Below, in pieces: positions 8,365 to 17,309 of a DNA stretch of 64,000 nucleotides (the stretch's first letter is position 1; every line of letters begins with the position of its first letter). The stretch is from JAJFHI01 sp050633705. GTDB taxonomy: Bacteria; Pseudomonadota; Alphaproteobacteria; Rhizobiales; Hyphomicrobiaceae. A program made the position numbers and the translations under genes. The notes below the pieces were generated by a model. The model was not told the origin of the DNA and made no database searches. It was given only the letters and a program-made list of their open reading frames with translations. The DNA lies in NCBI GenBank assembly GCA_050633705.1, contig JBOEGZ010000002.1, positions 310,001-374,000 on the forward strand. The letters are read 5' to 3'.

Positions 8365-10146
8365 TTGCGTAATTTTCAAAAAGACAGATGGCGTGATGCA
8401 CTCACGGCCGTGCGACCGGCTTTCGTGGTTGTTGGCTTGTTCAGTCTGTTCGTCAACCTCACAATGCTGGTTGCACCAGTTTACATGATGCAGGTTTACG
8501 ACCGCGTGCTGGCGTCCAAAAGCCATGATACGTTGTTGATGCTGACCGCGCTGGCCGCCGTATTGCTGGCGCTTGGCGCGGTTGTAGATGCTGCCAGGTC
8601 CCGCTTGCTGGTGCGCATCAGTGCGGATCTCGATAACAAATTGAAACGTGTTTTGTTCCATGGCGCCTTTCTCGAAAGAAAGGACGCGGCAAAGCCGGAA
8701 AGTCCTGAAGCGGCAAGTCAGCCGTTGCGTGATTTTGACAAAGTCCGCTCCTTTGTAACAGGCGCTGGTGTGTTGGCGTTTTTTGATGCCCCTTGGATTC
8801 CGATCTACCTCGCGATCATTTTCATGTTCCACCCTCTGTTAGGTGCGATCGCGCTTGCAGGTGCCATCTGTATTTTTCTTTTGGCATTAATCAGCGAGTA
8901 TTCAACACGAACCCCGTTGACCAATGCCGGCGTCCAGATGCGCTCATCACGCGATTTTGTTGACGCCTTTGCTCGAAACTCTGAATCCGTCCGCGCTATG
9001 GGGATGTTACCGTCCCTGGAACAACGCTGGTTAGATCACCACGAAGCAGGAGTTGCCTGGCAAGCGCATGCAAGCGACCGCATGGCCTCAATTCAGGCCG
9101 TCACGAAAGCGTTGCGCGCTGCATTGCAGATCGCAATTCTTGGCACCGGCGCTTGGCTGGCATTGGAGCAATTGATGTCGGCAGGTGTCATGGTCGCCGC
9201 ATCAATCATAATGGGCCGCGCTTTAGCGCCCGTTGAAGCAGGTATTGGCCAGTGGCGAAGCTTTATCGAGGCACGCAGCGCCTTGTCACGACTGAAGTTT
9301 TTGTTAAAAGACCTCGAACTTCCAGAAGAACGCTCCAAAACACTCTTGCCCGAACCCAAAGGTCATCTCAGCGTGGAAAACGTCGGGTTGAAGTTTGCAG
9401 GTGTTGATACGCCAGTTTTGCGCGGCGTGTCATTGGAATTGGAGCCTGGTGAAATGTTGGGGCTGATCGGGCCAAGTGGTGCTGGTAAGTCATCGTTGGC
9501 CCGAATGATCTGTGGTGCAGGACTGCCAAGCGTCGGCACCGTGCGTTTTGATGGCGCCGATATCTCGGAGTGGCCAGACGAAAATTTAGGTCCAAGCGTT
9601 GGATACTTACCTCAAAACGTCGAACTTTTTCAAGGTACGGTTGGCGAAAACATTGCCCGCTTCGGACCGCACAATTCGCAAGAGATTGTTGCTGCCGCGA
9701 AGCTAGCAAGTGCTCACGAAATGATACTGACGCTGGCGCAAGGCTACGATACGCCGATTGAAATTGAGGGACGAAATCTTTCTGGCGGTCAACGTCAGCG
9801 TATCGGCCTGGCTCGTGCCGTTTATGGCAAGGCACGTATCATCGTCCTTGATGAACCCAACGCAAACCTGGATGCCGAGGGTGAGTTCGCGTTGAAAACG
9901 ACGCTGAGCCGCCTGAAATCCGAAGGGCGGACAGTCATCACGATTTCTCACAAACCATCATTGCTGACCGACGTCGATAAATTGTTGGTGCTGCGCGATG
10001 GAATGGTCGATCTATTTGGCCCTCGCGAGGAGGTGCTTCCCGATCTTTTCCGAGCTGTCGAATCTCACAACGAGAAGCCATCACGCGTCACGCAGAGATC
10101 ATCAGATGCACCTCAATCCAATGGAGGTTTGCATGCCACGCGATGA
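8365..10146 (+). CDS. type I secretion ABC transporter (PrtD/HlyB-like)
   Basis: 593-aa inner-membrane ATPase with a fused permease, of the PrtD-like class that lacks the N-terminal C39-like domain. Transmembrane helices occupy roughly residues 20-300. The ATPase follows with Walker A GPSGAGKSS near 369, signature LSGGQRQR near 472 and Walker B IIVLDEPNANLD near 490. It probably exports the RTX haem peroxidase encoded 120 bp upstream. The start is a TTG in a purine-rich context (GAGCGG upstream), less certain than the rest. Its 3' end overlaps the start of the HlyD gene by 14 bp, so the two are coupled. The third component, a TolC-type outer-membrane channel, is not in this window. Confidence 0.88.
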   Translation: MRNFQKDRWRDALTAVRPAFVVVGLFSLFVNLTMLVAPVYMMQVYDRVLASKSHDTLLMLTALAAVLLALGAVVDAARSRLLVRISADLDNKLKRVLFHGAFLERKDAAKPESPEAASQPLRDFDKVRSFVTGAGVLAFFDAPWIPIYLAIIFMFHPLLGAIALAGAICIFLLALISEYSTRTPLTNAGVQMRSSRDFVDAFARNSESVRAMGMLPSLEQRWLDHHEAGVAWQAHASDRMASIQAVTKALRAALQIAILGTGAWLALEQLMSAGVMVAASIIMGRALAPVEAGIGQWRSFIEARSALSRLKFLLKDLELPEERSKTLLPEPKGHLSVENVGLKFAGVDTPVLRGVSLELEPGEMLGLIGPSGAGKSSLARMICGAGLPSVGTVRFDGADISEWPDENLGPSVGYLPQNVELFQGTVGENIARFGPHNSQEIVAAAKLASAHEMILTLAQGYDTPIEIEGRNLSGGQRQRIGLARAVYGKARIIVLDEPNANLDAEGEFALKTTLSRLKSEGRTVITISHKPSLLTDVDKLLVLRDGMVDLFGPREEVLPDLFRAVESHNEKPSRVTQRSSDAPQSNGGLHATR

Positions 10147-11485
10147 TCAAGCCTTGGCTTTGGTGAAAGACAGAGCAGTGAGTTTGCCGCCAAACCCGAT
10201 AAGGCGAAAAAGATCACCGATTATTATCGGCCTGCTGGCAATTGGTGTGGCCTTTGGCGGGCTTGGTGTTTGGGGTGCGACAGCGCCTTTGGCTAGCGCG
10301 ATTGTTGCAAACGGAAAGTTTGTCGTCGATTCCAAGAGAAAAACCGTGCAGCACGCCGAGGGTGGAACAATCAGTCGAATTCATGTGCGTGATGGTGACA
10401 TTGCAAAAGCCGGAAACGTGCTCTTTGAGCTCGAAAGTGGCCACGTCGGGGCGAGCCACGCTATCGCGCGCATCGCTTATTTTGATGCCGTTATCTCCTT
10501 GGCGCGATTGCGCGCAATGCTGTCTGGCTTGGCAACGATTTCACTTCCAAAGTTCATTGTTGACGCAGCAGCGCAGGACGCGGAAGTGGAAAGCATGATC
10601 GCGTCGCATAACACGCTTCTGACTGCATTGAGCAATGAACAAGAAGGGCAGGTGCGTCTGTTACGCCAACGTGTTGGGCAACTGGGAGACGAGATCGCTG
10701 GACTGGAGGCCGAGCAAGCCTCCGTTGTGAGCCAGAAAAAGATGGCGGATGGTGAACTCACGACGTTAGTCAAGTTGTCGAACAAAGGTTATGCGACACG
10801 GGATCGTGTTTTGGCGGCAAGGCGGGAAAAAACCCGACTAGAAGGCACCCTCGGCCGCCTCATCAGCCGCATTGCTGGTGCGCAAAAAGAGATTGGCGCA
10901 ACGGAACTGGAAATTCTCCAGATCGGCATCAAACGCAAACGTGAAACCGTGTCGGAGTTGCGTGACGTCGAAAAACGTCTTTTTGATCTGAAAGAAAAAT
11001 ATCTAGACGCTCAGTCGCGTCTTGAGCGTTTGAAAGTGCGCGCACCAGCAGACGGCACCATTGTTCAAAGGCGCATCCACACTGTCGGAGCAGTCATCCG
11101 CCCTGGCGACACACTCCTGGAAATCGTACCAACAGACGACCGGTTGATTGTGGAGGCGCGGCTTAAACCTCAGGATGTCGATAATGTCTACGTTGGGCAA
11201 ACAACAGAGATACGTCTTACCGGGCTCAATCAACGCACAACGGCACCACTCGATGGCCGTGTGATTTATCTCTCGGCAGATAGCGAGACCGATAAACAAA
11301 CAAGCGACCCGTACTTTGTTGTACATGTCGCAATAGCAAAACAAGATTTAACGCAAGTCCACGATCTTGATCTGCTACCTGGAATGCCAGCAGACATCTC
11401 CATCAAGACCGGAACACGCACAGCCATCACATATTTAATGCAGCCATTTTTCGATAGTATGCACCGTGCCTGGAAAGAAGATTAG
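10133..11485 (+). CDS. HlyD-family periplasmic adaptor of type I secretion
   Basis: 450-aa membrane fusion protein linking the ABC exporter to an outer-membrane channel. It has one transmembrane helix near residues 25-48 (IIIGLLAIGVAFGGLGVWG), a first half-lipoyl segment (VQHAEGGTISRIHVRDGD), a long coiled coil from about 150 to 300, and the second half-lipoyl segment (VRAPADGTIVQRRIHTVG). The start at 10133 has a strong GGAGG 5 nt upstream and lies inside the end of the ABC gene. The longer frame opening at 9998 is only overlap with that gene. Confidence 0.9.
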   Translation: MPRDDQALALVKDRAVSLPPNPIRRKRSPIIIGLLAIGVAFGGLGVWGATAPLASAIVANGKFVVDSKRKTVQHAEGGTISRIHVRDGDIAKAGNVLFELESGHVGASHAIARIAYFDAVISLARLRAMLSGLATISLPKFIVDAAAQDAEVESMIASHNTLLTALSNEQEGQVRLLRQRVGQLGDEIAGLEAEQASVVSQKKMADGELTTLVKLSNKGYATRDRVLAARREKTRLEGTLGRLISRIAGAQKEIGATELEILQIGIKRKRETVSELRDVEKRLFDLKEKYLDAQSRLERLKVRAPADGTIVQRRIHTVGAVIRPGDTLLEIVPTDDRLIVEARLKPQDVDNVYVGQTTEIRLTGLNQRTTAPLDGRVIYLSADSETDKQTSDPYFVVHVAIAKQDLTQVHDLDLLPGMPADISIKTGTRTAITYLMQPFFDSMHRAWKED

Positions 11486-11542
11486 ACGCGCATAACAAGT
11501 TTTATGCTGCATCTAAACTGGCGAGAAAGGCAACCGGCGTAC

Positions 11543-11977
11543 TTAAGTCCGTTGTGTTTGCCGAACGCCGGCGCCGTGATGATAAACGAGTTTCCCGCCA
11601 TACCATCCACCAAAGGCCATCAAGCAGAAGCCAACCCCACCAAATGCAATCGCTACAGCTTGAGGTTCGGTTACCATAGCCTTGTTTTCCAATCGCATCC
11701 CCAATGCCGCAAAGTATGAAACCCAAGCCGCACACATAAGAAGCATGTGGCGATCACCATCTTGTCTCGCAGACTTTTTTAACCGTGCAAGATCAAAAAA
11801 TCCCACTGCCATAGCCGGCAATGCCATGACAAGGCCCAAGACGAGAAATGAGCATGCGTAGTTCCATAACTTCCAAGTTCCCAGCAATGCGCCAATGTCG
11901 CATATCGTCGACAGTGACCATAATGCAATCGGAAAATGCACCAACATCGGATGAAGAGGATGTCTGCCAATCCGCAT
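11543..11977 (-). CDS. DUF2231 family membrane protein
   Basis: 144-aa membrane protein with four hydrophobic helices. The N-terminal IGRHPLHPMLVHFPIALWSLS is the hallmark of DUF2231, a family of unknown function often near redox or cytochrome genes. Two bases separate it from the small membrane protein upstream (11980-12324), so they form one unit, perhaps continuing from the sigma factor gene. Conserved histidines in the first helix could bind haem or metal; this is inference from the pattern only. Confidence 0.8.
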   Translation of the reverse strand: MRIGRHPLHPMLVHFPIALWSLSTICDIGALLGTWKLWNYACSFLVLGLVMALPAMAVGFFDLARLKKSARQDGDRHMLLMCAAWVSYFAALGMRLENKAMVTEPQAVAIAFGGVGFCLMAFGGWYGGKLVYHHGAGVRQTQRT

Positions 11978-11979
11978 GT

Positions 11980-12324
11980 TTAAACGACTTGGGCTACGGC
12001 ATTACACAACAGCAGAAATCCGACGACGGCCGCACCAGCATGCATGAACACCACACGACTTGGTGCCACCTCTTTTCGCAAATGAACTGACGCAAGATAA
12101 AACCCACCCAGTGCTGCAATCAATAAAATGATCATCGCGATCGCGATGTCATCGCGTACGCCTTCCAAAACAGAAAAACCAATAAGTATGAGTCCAATTG
12201 CAGCAAAAACAGCATGAAGTATTGACAGTGGCCAGGGTGCGAGTTGACCACGCAATACATGGCTCGCAAGGACAAGTCCGGCCACAGCGGCAATAGCAAA
12301 AGAAATTACGGCATATGTTAGCAT
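11980..12324 (-). CDS. small four-helix membrane protein, function unknown
   Basis: 114 aa, almost entirely hydrophobic with about four helices; the loops carry HVLRGQLAPWPLSILHAVFAA and HLRKEVAPSRVVFMHAGAAVVG. The two loops resemble each other (a His, then basic residues, Ala-Pro, then a His at the next helix), suggesting an internal duplication of a two-helix unit. I do not recognise a named family. It lies between the ECF sigma gene and the DUF2231 gene on the same strand. Confidence 0.65.
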   Translation of the reverse strand: MLTYAVISFAIAAVAGLVLASHVLRGQLAPWPLSILHAVFAAIGLILIGFSVLEGVRDDIAIAMIILLIAALGGFYLASVHLRKEVAPSRVVFMHAGAAVVGFLLLCNAVAQVV

Positions 12325-12409
12325 TGTAAGCTCCCGTACAACGTTTGAAATATAACCTTAGTGATACACTGACGTCTTCCTATTCATTCTGGCGCGCGTT
12401 TCCTGTCTC

Positions 12410-13114
12410 TTATTCTAAACCTCGCTCAGCCGAAAGGCGGCGCAAGACAGCATTTGTTGTTCTTTCACAACGCTGCCCTAAGAACGGAAACGCTCGCAGT
12501 GATACGGCGGTAACATGTGGCTCAAGACCGTCACGCAATTTGAGCTTTGCGCGATGAAGTCGCGTCTTGACGGTTTCAGGTGGAATACTCAGAGCATCGG
12601 CAGTCTCTGCGATCGACATTTGCTCGACCTCGCGCAAAATGAAAACTTCGCGAAAACCATCAGGCAGTTTGTCGACCTCTTGTTCGAGCAGCAGGCGCAC
12701 ATCGCGAATTCCTGCTGTTTGCTCTGGGCTGATTTGATCAACATCCATTGCAGCTTTGCTTTCCACCAATTGCAAACCATCGCCAGCTTCACTGAATGTT
12801 GTGAGCTGGGCCTGCTTGTTAAGGGAGCGAAGTCGAGAGATCGCCATATTCGCTGTTACACGCGCAAACCAGGCACTGATGCTCGACTCACCGCGCAAAT
12901 GGTCAAGGTGCGTAAAAGCTTTCACAAAGACATCTTGTACAATGTCTTCGGCTTCAGCATCGTTGCGCAAAATTCCTCGTGCAATGCGAAAAAGTCGTTG
13001 ATTGTGACGCCGCATCACATCGGCCAGAGCATCCGGCAACCCGCAGTGGGCCGCATCCACGGCCTCGGCCAGGTCTTTCGATGTCATTGGGTCTTGGCAT
13101 TCGGCTGATGGCAT
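12410..13114 (-). CDS. ECF RNA polymerase sigma factor (ECF26-like)
   Basis: Sigma-70 family regulator of about 234 aa. The sigma2 region is RNDAEAEDIVQDVFVKAFTHLDHLRGESSISAW; sigma4 is LPDGFREVFILREVEQMSIAETADALSIPPETVKTRLHRAKLKLRD. A C-terminal tail (AFPFLGQRCERTTNAVLRRL) is typical of the ECF26 group. The reading frame stays open to 13177, but an ECF-type promoter overlaps that part, so I place the start at the ATG at 13114, which has GAAGAAA upstream. No anti-sigma gene is adjacent. The two small membrane proteins downstream could share its transcript. Confidence 0.83.
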   Translation of the reverse strand: MPSAECQDPMTSKDLAEAVDAAHCGLPDALADVMRRHNQRLFRIARGILRNDAEAEDIVQDVFVKAFTHLDHLRGESSISAWFARVTANMAISRLRSLNKQAQLTTFSEAGDGLQLVESKAAMDVDQISPEQTAGIRDVRLLLEQEVDKLPDGFREVFILREVEQMSIAETADALSIPPETVKTRLHRAKLKLRDGLEPHVTAVSLRAFPFLGQRCERTTNAVLRRLSAERGLE

Positions 13115-13590
13115 CTCAGACCGTTTTTCTTCTCTTAATCTCTCCATCACAACATCAATACGCACAGGGACGCCCAAAGGTTCCCAAATTTATCAAGAGT
13201 CCTAACGAGACGCCACCAGCAGCATTGCACGACTCACTTGTGCTAAATGGAAAAATGGTCTCCTGGCTCTGGAATTCCCCTTTTGGAGTCTCAAAGAATA
13301 AAAGTTTTGTACGTCGCATGGCGACCAAAACTGACCGGCTAATTCGCTTTCTTATCGTTGCCATATGAACGATTGCAATCACAAGTCAGCAACGCGCGCC
13401 GTCTACGCTTTCAATTTTTGGGCCTACAGACTTGGCTGCACAAACCTTAGCGTTTCAAGTTGGGTGAGATTAAGCCGCTGGATCTATATTGTAAATCTTG
13501 CATTCCCAATAGGGATTGAGCGCATGCCTGATGCAGGAAAAATTTGTTCTAAGTACTCATTCCCAAGTGATAGATTTAGAGCACAGAAAC
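13115..13590. other. intergenic region upstream of the sigma factor gene
   Basis: About 476 bp between the sigma gene (minus) and the end of the PPOX gene (also minus). Apart from the ECF-type promoter at 13157-13184 I see no convincing gene; the short open frames lack ribosome sites and family features. Confidence 0.4.
13157..13184 (-). promoter_or_regulatory. ECF-type promoter of the sigma factor gene
   Basis: Read on the minus strand: GGAACC (13184 to 13179), a 16-nt spacer, CGTATT (13162 to 13157). This is a textbook ECF promoter (GGAAC -35, CGT-containing -10). It lies directly before the sigma factor gene, suggesting autoregulation or control by another ECF factor. It also decides the start codon: transcription would begin inside the apparent upstream extension of the reading frame. 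Confidence 0.55.
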
Positions 13591-14238
13591 TTAATAGAGG
13601 CCGCGCTTGGCCATAACCTTTGACTGGCGCTCATTTTCTTCATCTGTAAGACCATCAACATGGTCCTTCAGCATCGCGGGGTAAGATGGAAACTGGCTTC
13701 GATCAATTTGTGCTGTGCTGTCCCAAAGTTTCGCCCTGGTCAATGCCTTTGCGCAGTGAAGGAAGGCTTCGTCGATTGTGATAACGAGCCCAACCTTTGG
13801 CGCCTTACCGTTGACAGACGAAGACGCCAACACCTGTTTATCGTTTGTAATCTTGCCCTTGCCATTTATACGTAGCGTTTCGTTCATTCCAGGCAAAAAG
13901 AACAGAAGACCAAGGCTCGGATTTGCAAGAATGTTTACATACGCGTCGAAACGATTATTGCCTACGCGGTCCGGCAGAAGAAGTGTTCTATCATCTAAAA
14001 TTCGAACAAATCCTGGCGGGTCACCGCGTGGCGATACATCTGCGCCTTTAGGCCCTTGTGTTGAAAGGATGCAAAAGGGAGATGCTTTAATAATACGTCT
14101 GCAATGGACGTCAAGTCGAGGTAACACCTTGTCGGTGGCGCGCGACATTGGGGCATGGTGAATGGCGCGTAGGTCTTGCTCGGTGGTTATCAGAGAAATC
14201 TCTTTACCCTTGAACTCGGTCACGATTTCATTCTCCAT
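13591..14238 (-). CDS. pyridoxamine 5'-phosphate oxidase family flavoprotein
   Basis: 215-aa FMN-binding split-barrel protein of the large PPOX subfamily (MSMEG_1061-like). Features: FCILSTQGPKGADVSPRGDPPGFVRILDDRTLLLPDRVGNNR, which lines the flavin site, and LGLLFFLPGMNETLRINGKGKI in the second half. Proteins of this type are predicted FMN- or F420-dependent oxidoreductases; the substrate is unknown. The ATG at 14238 (MENEIVTEF) is chosen over the upstream start at 14295 because the first 19 codons show no family similarity. It diverges from the BKACE gene at 14520. Confidence 0.78.
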   Translation of the reverse strand: MENEIVTEFKGKEISLITTEQDLRAIHHAPMSRATDKVLPRLDVHCRRIIKASPFCILSTQGPKGADVSPRGDPPGFVRILDDRTLLLPDRVGNNRFDAYVNILANPSLGLLFFLPGMNETLRINGKGKITNDKQVLASSSVNGKAPKVGLVITIDEAFLHCAKALTRAKLWDSTAQIDRSQFPSYPAMLKDHVDGLTDEENERQSKVMAKRGLY

Positions 14239-14519
14239 ATCCCGGAATGCATAGACAATAACGGATCGCGTCCGGATCAGCAAACGGGATGCCACTTCTT
14301 ACCTACTGCACGAAATGGGTTCTCAACGCCTTGGAACGATTTTGATCCTTCGTTTCGACGCGTCGTAAGCATTTTTTTTTGGTGCGACTTCACAATCAAA
14401 AATCAATTGCGTTGAAACCTTATTTGCTGAGCGATATTCTAGCTTAGCTCATAACCACCGGGACATTATAATCTCTCAGCTCAATACACCACATCGCGCC
14501 ACGCTAGGATTCATATCTC

Positions 14520-15407
14520 ATGGAAAATACTGTTTGGCTTGAAGTTGCGTTGAACGGGCCATGGTCGCGCGATTATCAGCCGTTGATACCGTTATCTGCC
14601 GACGAGATTGTCGAGGACGCCATCGCATGCGCTGAAGCTGGTGCGCCGATTATCCATTTTCACGCTTACGATCCGGTAACTGGTCGGCAACGCGATGACT
14701 ATGAGATCTATGCGCCGATCATTGAGCGCATCAAATCAAAGGTCGATGTGATCTGCTACCCGACGATCCCGTTTGCCGGCCACGTAGATGCCTCTGCTAC
14801 GCTCTCGCCGGGGCAGCGTTTCGACGCCGTTGAAAAATTGCTGAAAGCTGGATTGATTGAATGGATTGTCGTGGATCCGGGCTCAACAAATATAACGCAC
14901 TTCTCTGGTATAGCAGAGGGACGGGAAGGGTTTATCTACGCCAACCCAGAAGCCCACATACGTTATGGCCTATCGCTGGCGCAAAAGCATAACGCGACGC
15001 CGTCCTACGCCATTTACGAACCAGGATTTTTGCGACTGGGTGCAGCTCTTCACAAGAACCATCCCGGCGCACCAAATCCAATATACCGGTTTATGTTTTC
15101 CGGCCAACTGTCCTTTGGTTTCCCGCCTGAAGAATGGGCATTGGAGGCCTATTTGAAGCTCCTTGATCGAGAATGTGCTGATGCTCCTTGGATGATCGCC
15201 GGTCTAGGTGTCGAAATTGCTCCATTGATAGACATGGCCGTTGATCGCGGCGGTCATGTCCGTGTCGGTCTTGAAGATGCGCCATTCGGTGCAGCGGTTG
15301 AAAATCTATCTCAAGTCAAACGCACAATCGCAAAGATTGTTGCACAAAAACGCCCACTCGCAACGACAGCAGATGTTCGCACCGCGCTTAGATCAAAATT
15401 GGATTAG
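14520..15407 (+). CDS. beta-keto acid cleavage enzyme (BKACE, DUF849)
   Basis: 295-aa zinc enzyme of the 3-keto-5-aminohexanoate cleavage (Kce/BKACE) family, which transfers the acetyl end of a beta-keto acid to acetyl-CoA, giving acetoacetate and a new acyl-CoA. The Zn-binding pair His46 and His48 lies in PIIHFHAYDP at the same positions as in characterised Kce. Later come VVDPGSTNITHFSG and VRVGLEDAPFG (Glu252). It converges on the TRAP transporter genes, the stop codons overlapping by 4 bp. The context suggests the transporter imports an acid whose degradation passes through a beta-keto acid; the side-chain specificity cannot be read here. Confidence 0.85.
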   Translation: MENTVWLEVALNGPWSRDYQPLIPLSADEIVEDAIACAEAGAPIIHFHAYDPVTGRQRDDYEIYAPIIERIKSKVDVICYPTIPFAGHVDASATLSPGQRFDAVEKLLKAGLIEWIVVDPGSTNITHFSGIAEGREGFIYANPEAHIRYGLSLAQKHNATPSYAIYEPGFLRLGAALHKNHPGAPNPIYRFMFSGQLSFGFPPEEWALEAYLKLLDRECADAPWMIAGLGVEIAPLIDMAVDRGGHVRVGLEDAPFGAAVENLSQVKRTIAKIVAQKRPLATTADVRTALRSKLD

Positions 15408-16699
15408 GTCAAAACCAATGCCAATTGTGGAAATAAGAGCACGAGCGTGATGACCATAAGCTGTAAAACAATGAAAGGCAGGAAGCTGCGGAATATTTCC
15501 ACGATTGAAACATCCGGCGGCGCCACACTTTTAAGATAGAACGCAGCAGGACCGAACGGCGGCGAAAGGTACGATATCTGCATCGTCAGACAGAACAGGA
15601 TTCCGAACCAGACTTTGTCAAAGTCGAGCTGCTGAACCAAGGGGACCAGCACCGGTATGGCCAATAGCAAAATGCCAATCCAATCGATGAACATCCCTAG
15701 CAGAACGAATAAGAACAGCATGGCGACAATGGTCCCGAGCGGTGAAAGGCCGAGGTCCGTTATGGCGTTGGCAATGTAGTTCGGTCCACCTAGCAGACTG
15801 TATGCACCTGTCAGCATTGTTGCGCCAAAGGTCACCCATAAAATTATTCCGACGGATGTGAAGGTTTGCTCTAGAGCGCCGAAAATTCTTGCTCGATCGA
15901 ATTCACCCCGCAACATCATAATAAGAAGCGTTGCAATAACACCGATCGCAGCCGACTCCGTGATCGATGTAAGGCTGCCGTAAATGGAACCGAATATGAC
16001 AGTGACAAGAACGATTGGGGCAACAAGCCCCCAACTCTTGTTAAGCTTGGCAGTGAAATCAAACTTGTTGGTGTCGGGTTCCGGCGCTGCGTTGGGGTCA
16101 TAGTGGCAGCGCACGAGCGCGTAGGCGATGTAAGAAGCAGCCAGCATCAAACCCGGAATAATTCCAGCAAGGAAAAGGTCGCCGATTGAGGTTCCGGAAA
16201 CCAAACCGTAAACGATGAGCACAATCGAAGGAGGAATCATGGTGCCCAATGATCCGCTTGCGCAAACCATGCCGATAGCCAACCGCCGCTCATAACCGAG
16301 GCGCAGCATTTGTGGCAACGCAACCAGCCCCAGTATGACAATTTCACCACCGATGATGCCACTCATTGCCGCCATTAAGGCACCCATCACGGCTGTGACC
16401 AACAATACCCCACCGCGAACGCGTCCGAGCCAGGCATTAACAGCATCGAACATTTCGCGTGCGATACCGCTGCGCTCAATCAAGGCTGCCATGAATAAAA
16501 ACAGTGGCACGGACAGCAACAAGTATTCGGTGCCCAGGCCATAAACCCGTTGCATAAGGAGGCCCAAGGCGGCTGTGCCAAAATTAGCATAACCAAGAAT
16601 GATGCCGACGAGCCCCGCCGCGAATACGATTGGAACGCCAACAATGAGAAGAACGAGAACGCCGAGGACCAGAAAGAGCGAGAGTGTGCCAACATCCAT
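15404..16699 (-). CDS. dctM: TRAP transporter large permease DctM
   Basis: 431-aa membrane protein with about 12 hydrophobic helices, the ion-coupled translocating subunit of a tripartite ATP-independent periplasmic transporter. Family segments include ESGIIGGEIVILGL-type sequence (GALMAAMSGIIGGEIVILGL), GSLGTMIPPSIVLIVYG, and LSPPFGPAAFYLKSVAPPDV near the end. It is the third gene of dctP-dctQ-dctM, 6 bp after dctQ. The likely substrate is a carboxylate, imported with sodium and passed to the neighbouring catabolic enzymes; the exact ligand is unknown. Confidence 0.92.
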   Translation of the reverse strand: MDVGTLSLFLVLGVLVLLIVGVPIVFAAGLVGIILGYANFGTAALGLLMQRVYGLGTEYLLLSVPLFLFMAALIERSGIAREMFDAVNAWLGRVRGGVLLVTAVMGALMAAMSGIIGGEIVILGLVALPQMLRLGYERRLAIGMVCASGSLGTMIPPSIVLIVYGLVSGTSIGDLFLAGIIPGLMLAASYIAYALVRCHYDPNAAPEPDTNKFDFTAKLNKSWGLVAPIVLVTVIFGSIYGSLTSITESAAIGVIATLLIMMLRGEFDRARIFGALEQTFTSVGIILWVTFGATMLTGAYSLLGGPNYIANAITDLGLSPLGTIVAMLFLFVLLGMFIDWIGILLLAIPVLVPLVQQLDFDKVWFGILFCLTMQISYLSPPFGPAAFYLKSVAPPDVSIVEIFRSFLPFIVLQLMVITLVLLFPQLALVLT

Positions 16700-16705
16700 T
16701 GTGCG

Positions 16706-17245
16706 TCAGTCCCCCATTGGTGTGTGGGAACTTTTAGGCTGAACACGTTTTAGGTCGGTGATGAAATTCGAGATCGCTTGAACGGCGATAAGAAAAGTCA
16801 CGATCAAAATGAGTGGTTTCACCGTTGCGGGGATGGGTGGATTCCAACTGGTGCCAATGCGCTCCCAACTGACAAACGATCGCCAGGCTTCGGGCCCAGC
16901 GCCAATGATCAAGCCGCCTGCGAACGCTAAAATAACAAGCAGTTTAATAACATCAAAAACGATCTGCACCTTGCGAGGTACGGCATCGTACAACAGCGTT
17001 ATCGAAATGTGCGCGCGTTTTTGCATAACGTAGAGACCGGCGAAGAGATATCCAACAACCGCAACCCAGACCGTAAGGTCTTTCGCCCAAGTCGAAGAAC
17101 GCAAAAATATATAACGCATGACAATCTCGTAACCGATCGTTGCGACTATAACAGGCACAAAGAACATCGCGATCCAGGAAATGCCGAGAGACACTCGGTC
17201 GACGAAATTCATATCTGTGCTTGATCTGTCGTTTCCATTTGTCAT
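16706..17245 (-). CDS. dctQ: TRAP transporter small permease DctQ
   Basis: 179-aa four-helix membrane protein, the small integral subunit that docks with DctM. Segments FVPVIVATIGYEIVMRYIFLRSSTWAKDLTVWVAVVGYLFAG and YVMQKRAHISITLLYDAVP carry the usual conserved Arg and His of DctQ. The ATG at 17245 has AAGGA upstream and is preferred to 17302. It lies between the substrate-binding protein gene and dctM on the same strand. Confidence 0.9.
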   Translation of the reverse strand: MTNGNDRSSTDMNFVDRVSLGISWIAMFFVPVIVATIGYEIVMRYIFLRSSTWAKDLTVWVAVVGYLFAGLYVMQKRAHISITLLYDAVPRKVQIVFDVIKLLVILAFAGGLIIGAGPEAWRSFVSWERIGTSWNPPIPATVKPLILIVTFLIAVQAISNFITDLKRVQPKSSHTPMGD

Positions 17246-17309
17246 GGTAAGGGTCCTTGTCGGTCGATCACCACGTGCACAGTTCGCGTCTCGACATTCC
17301 AAATAATAT

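Noticed and set aside
9998..10132. N-terminal extension of the HlyD protein
   Set aside because: It lies within the end of the ABC gene; a strong GGAGG fixes the start at 10133.
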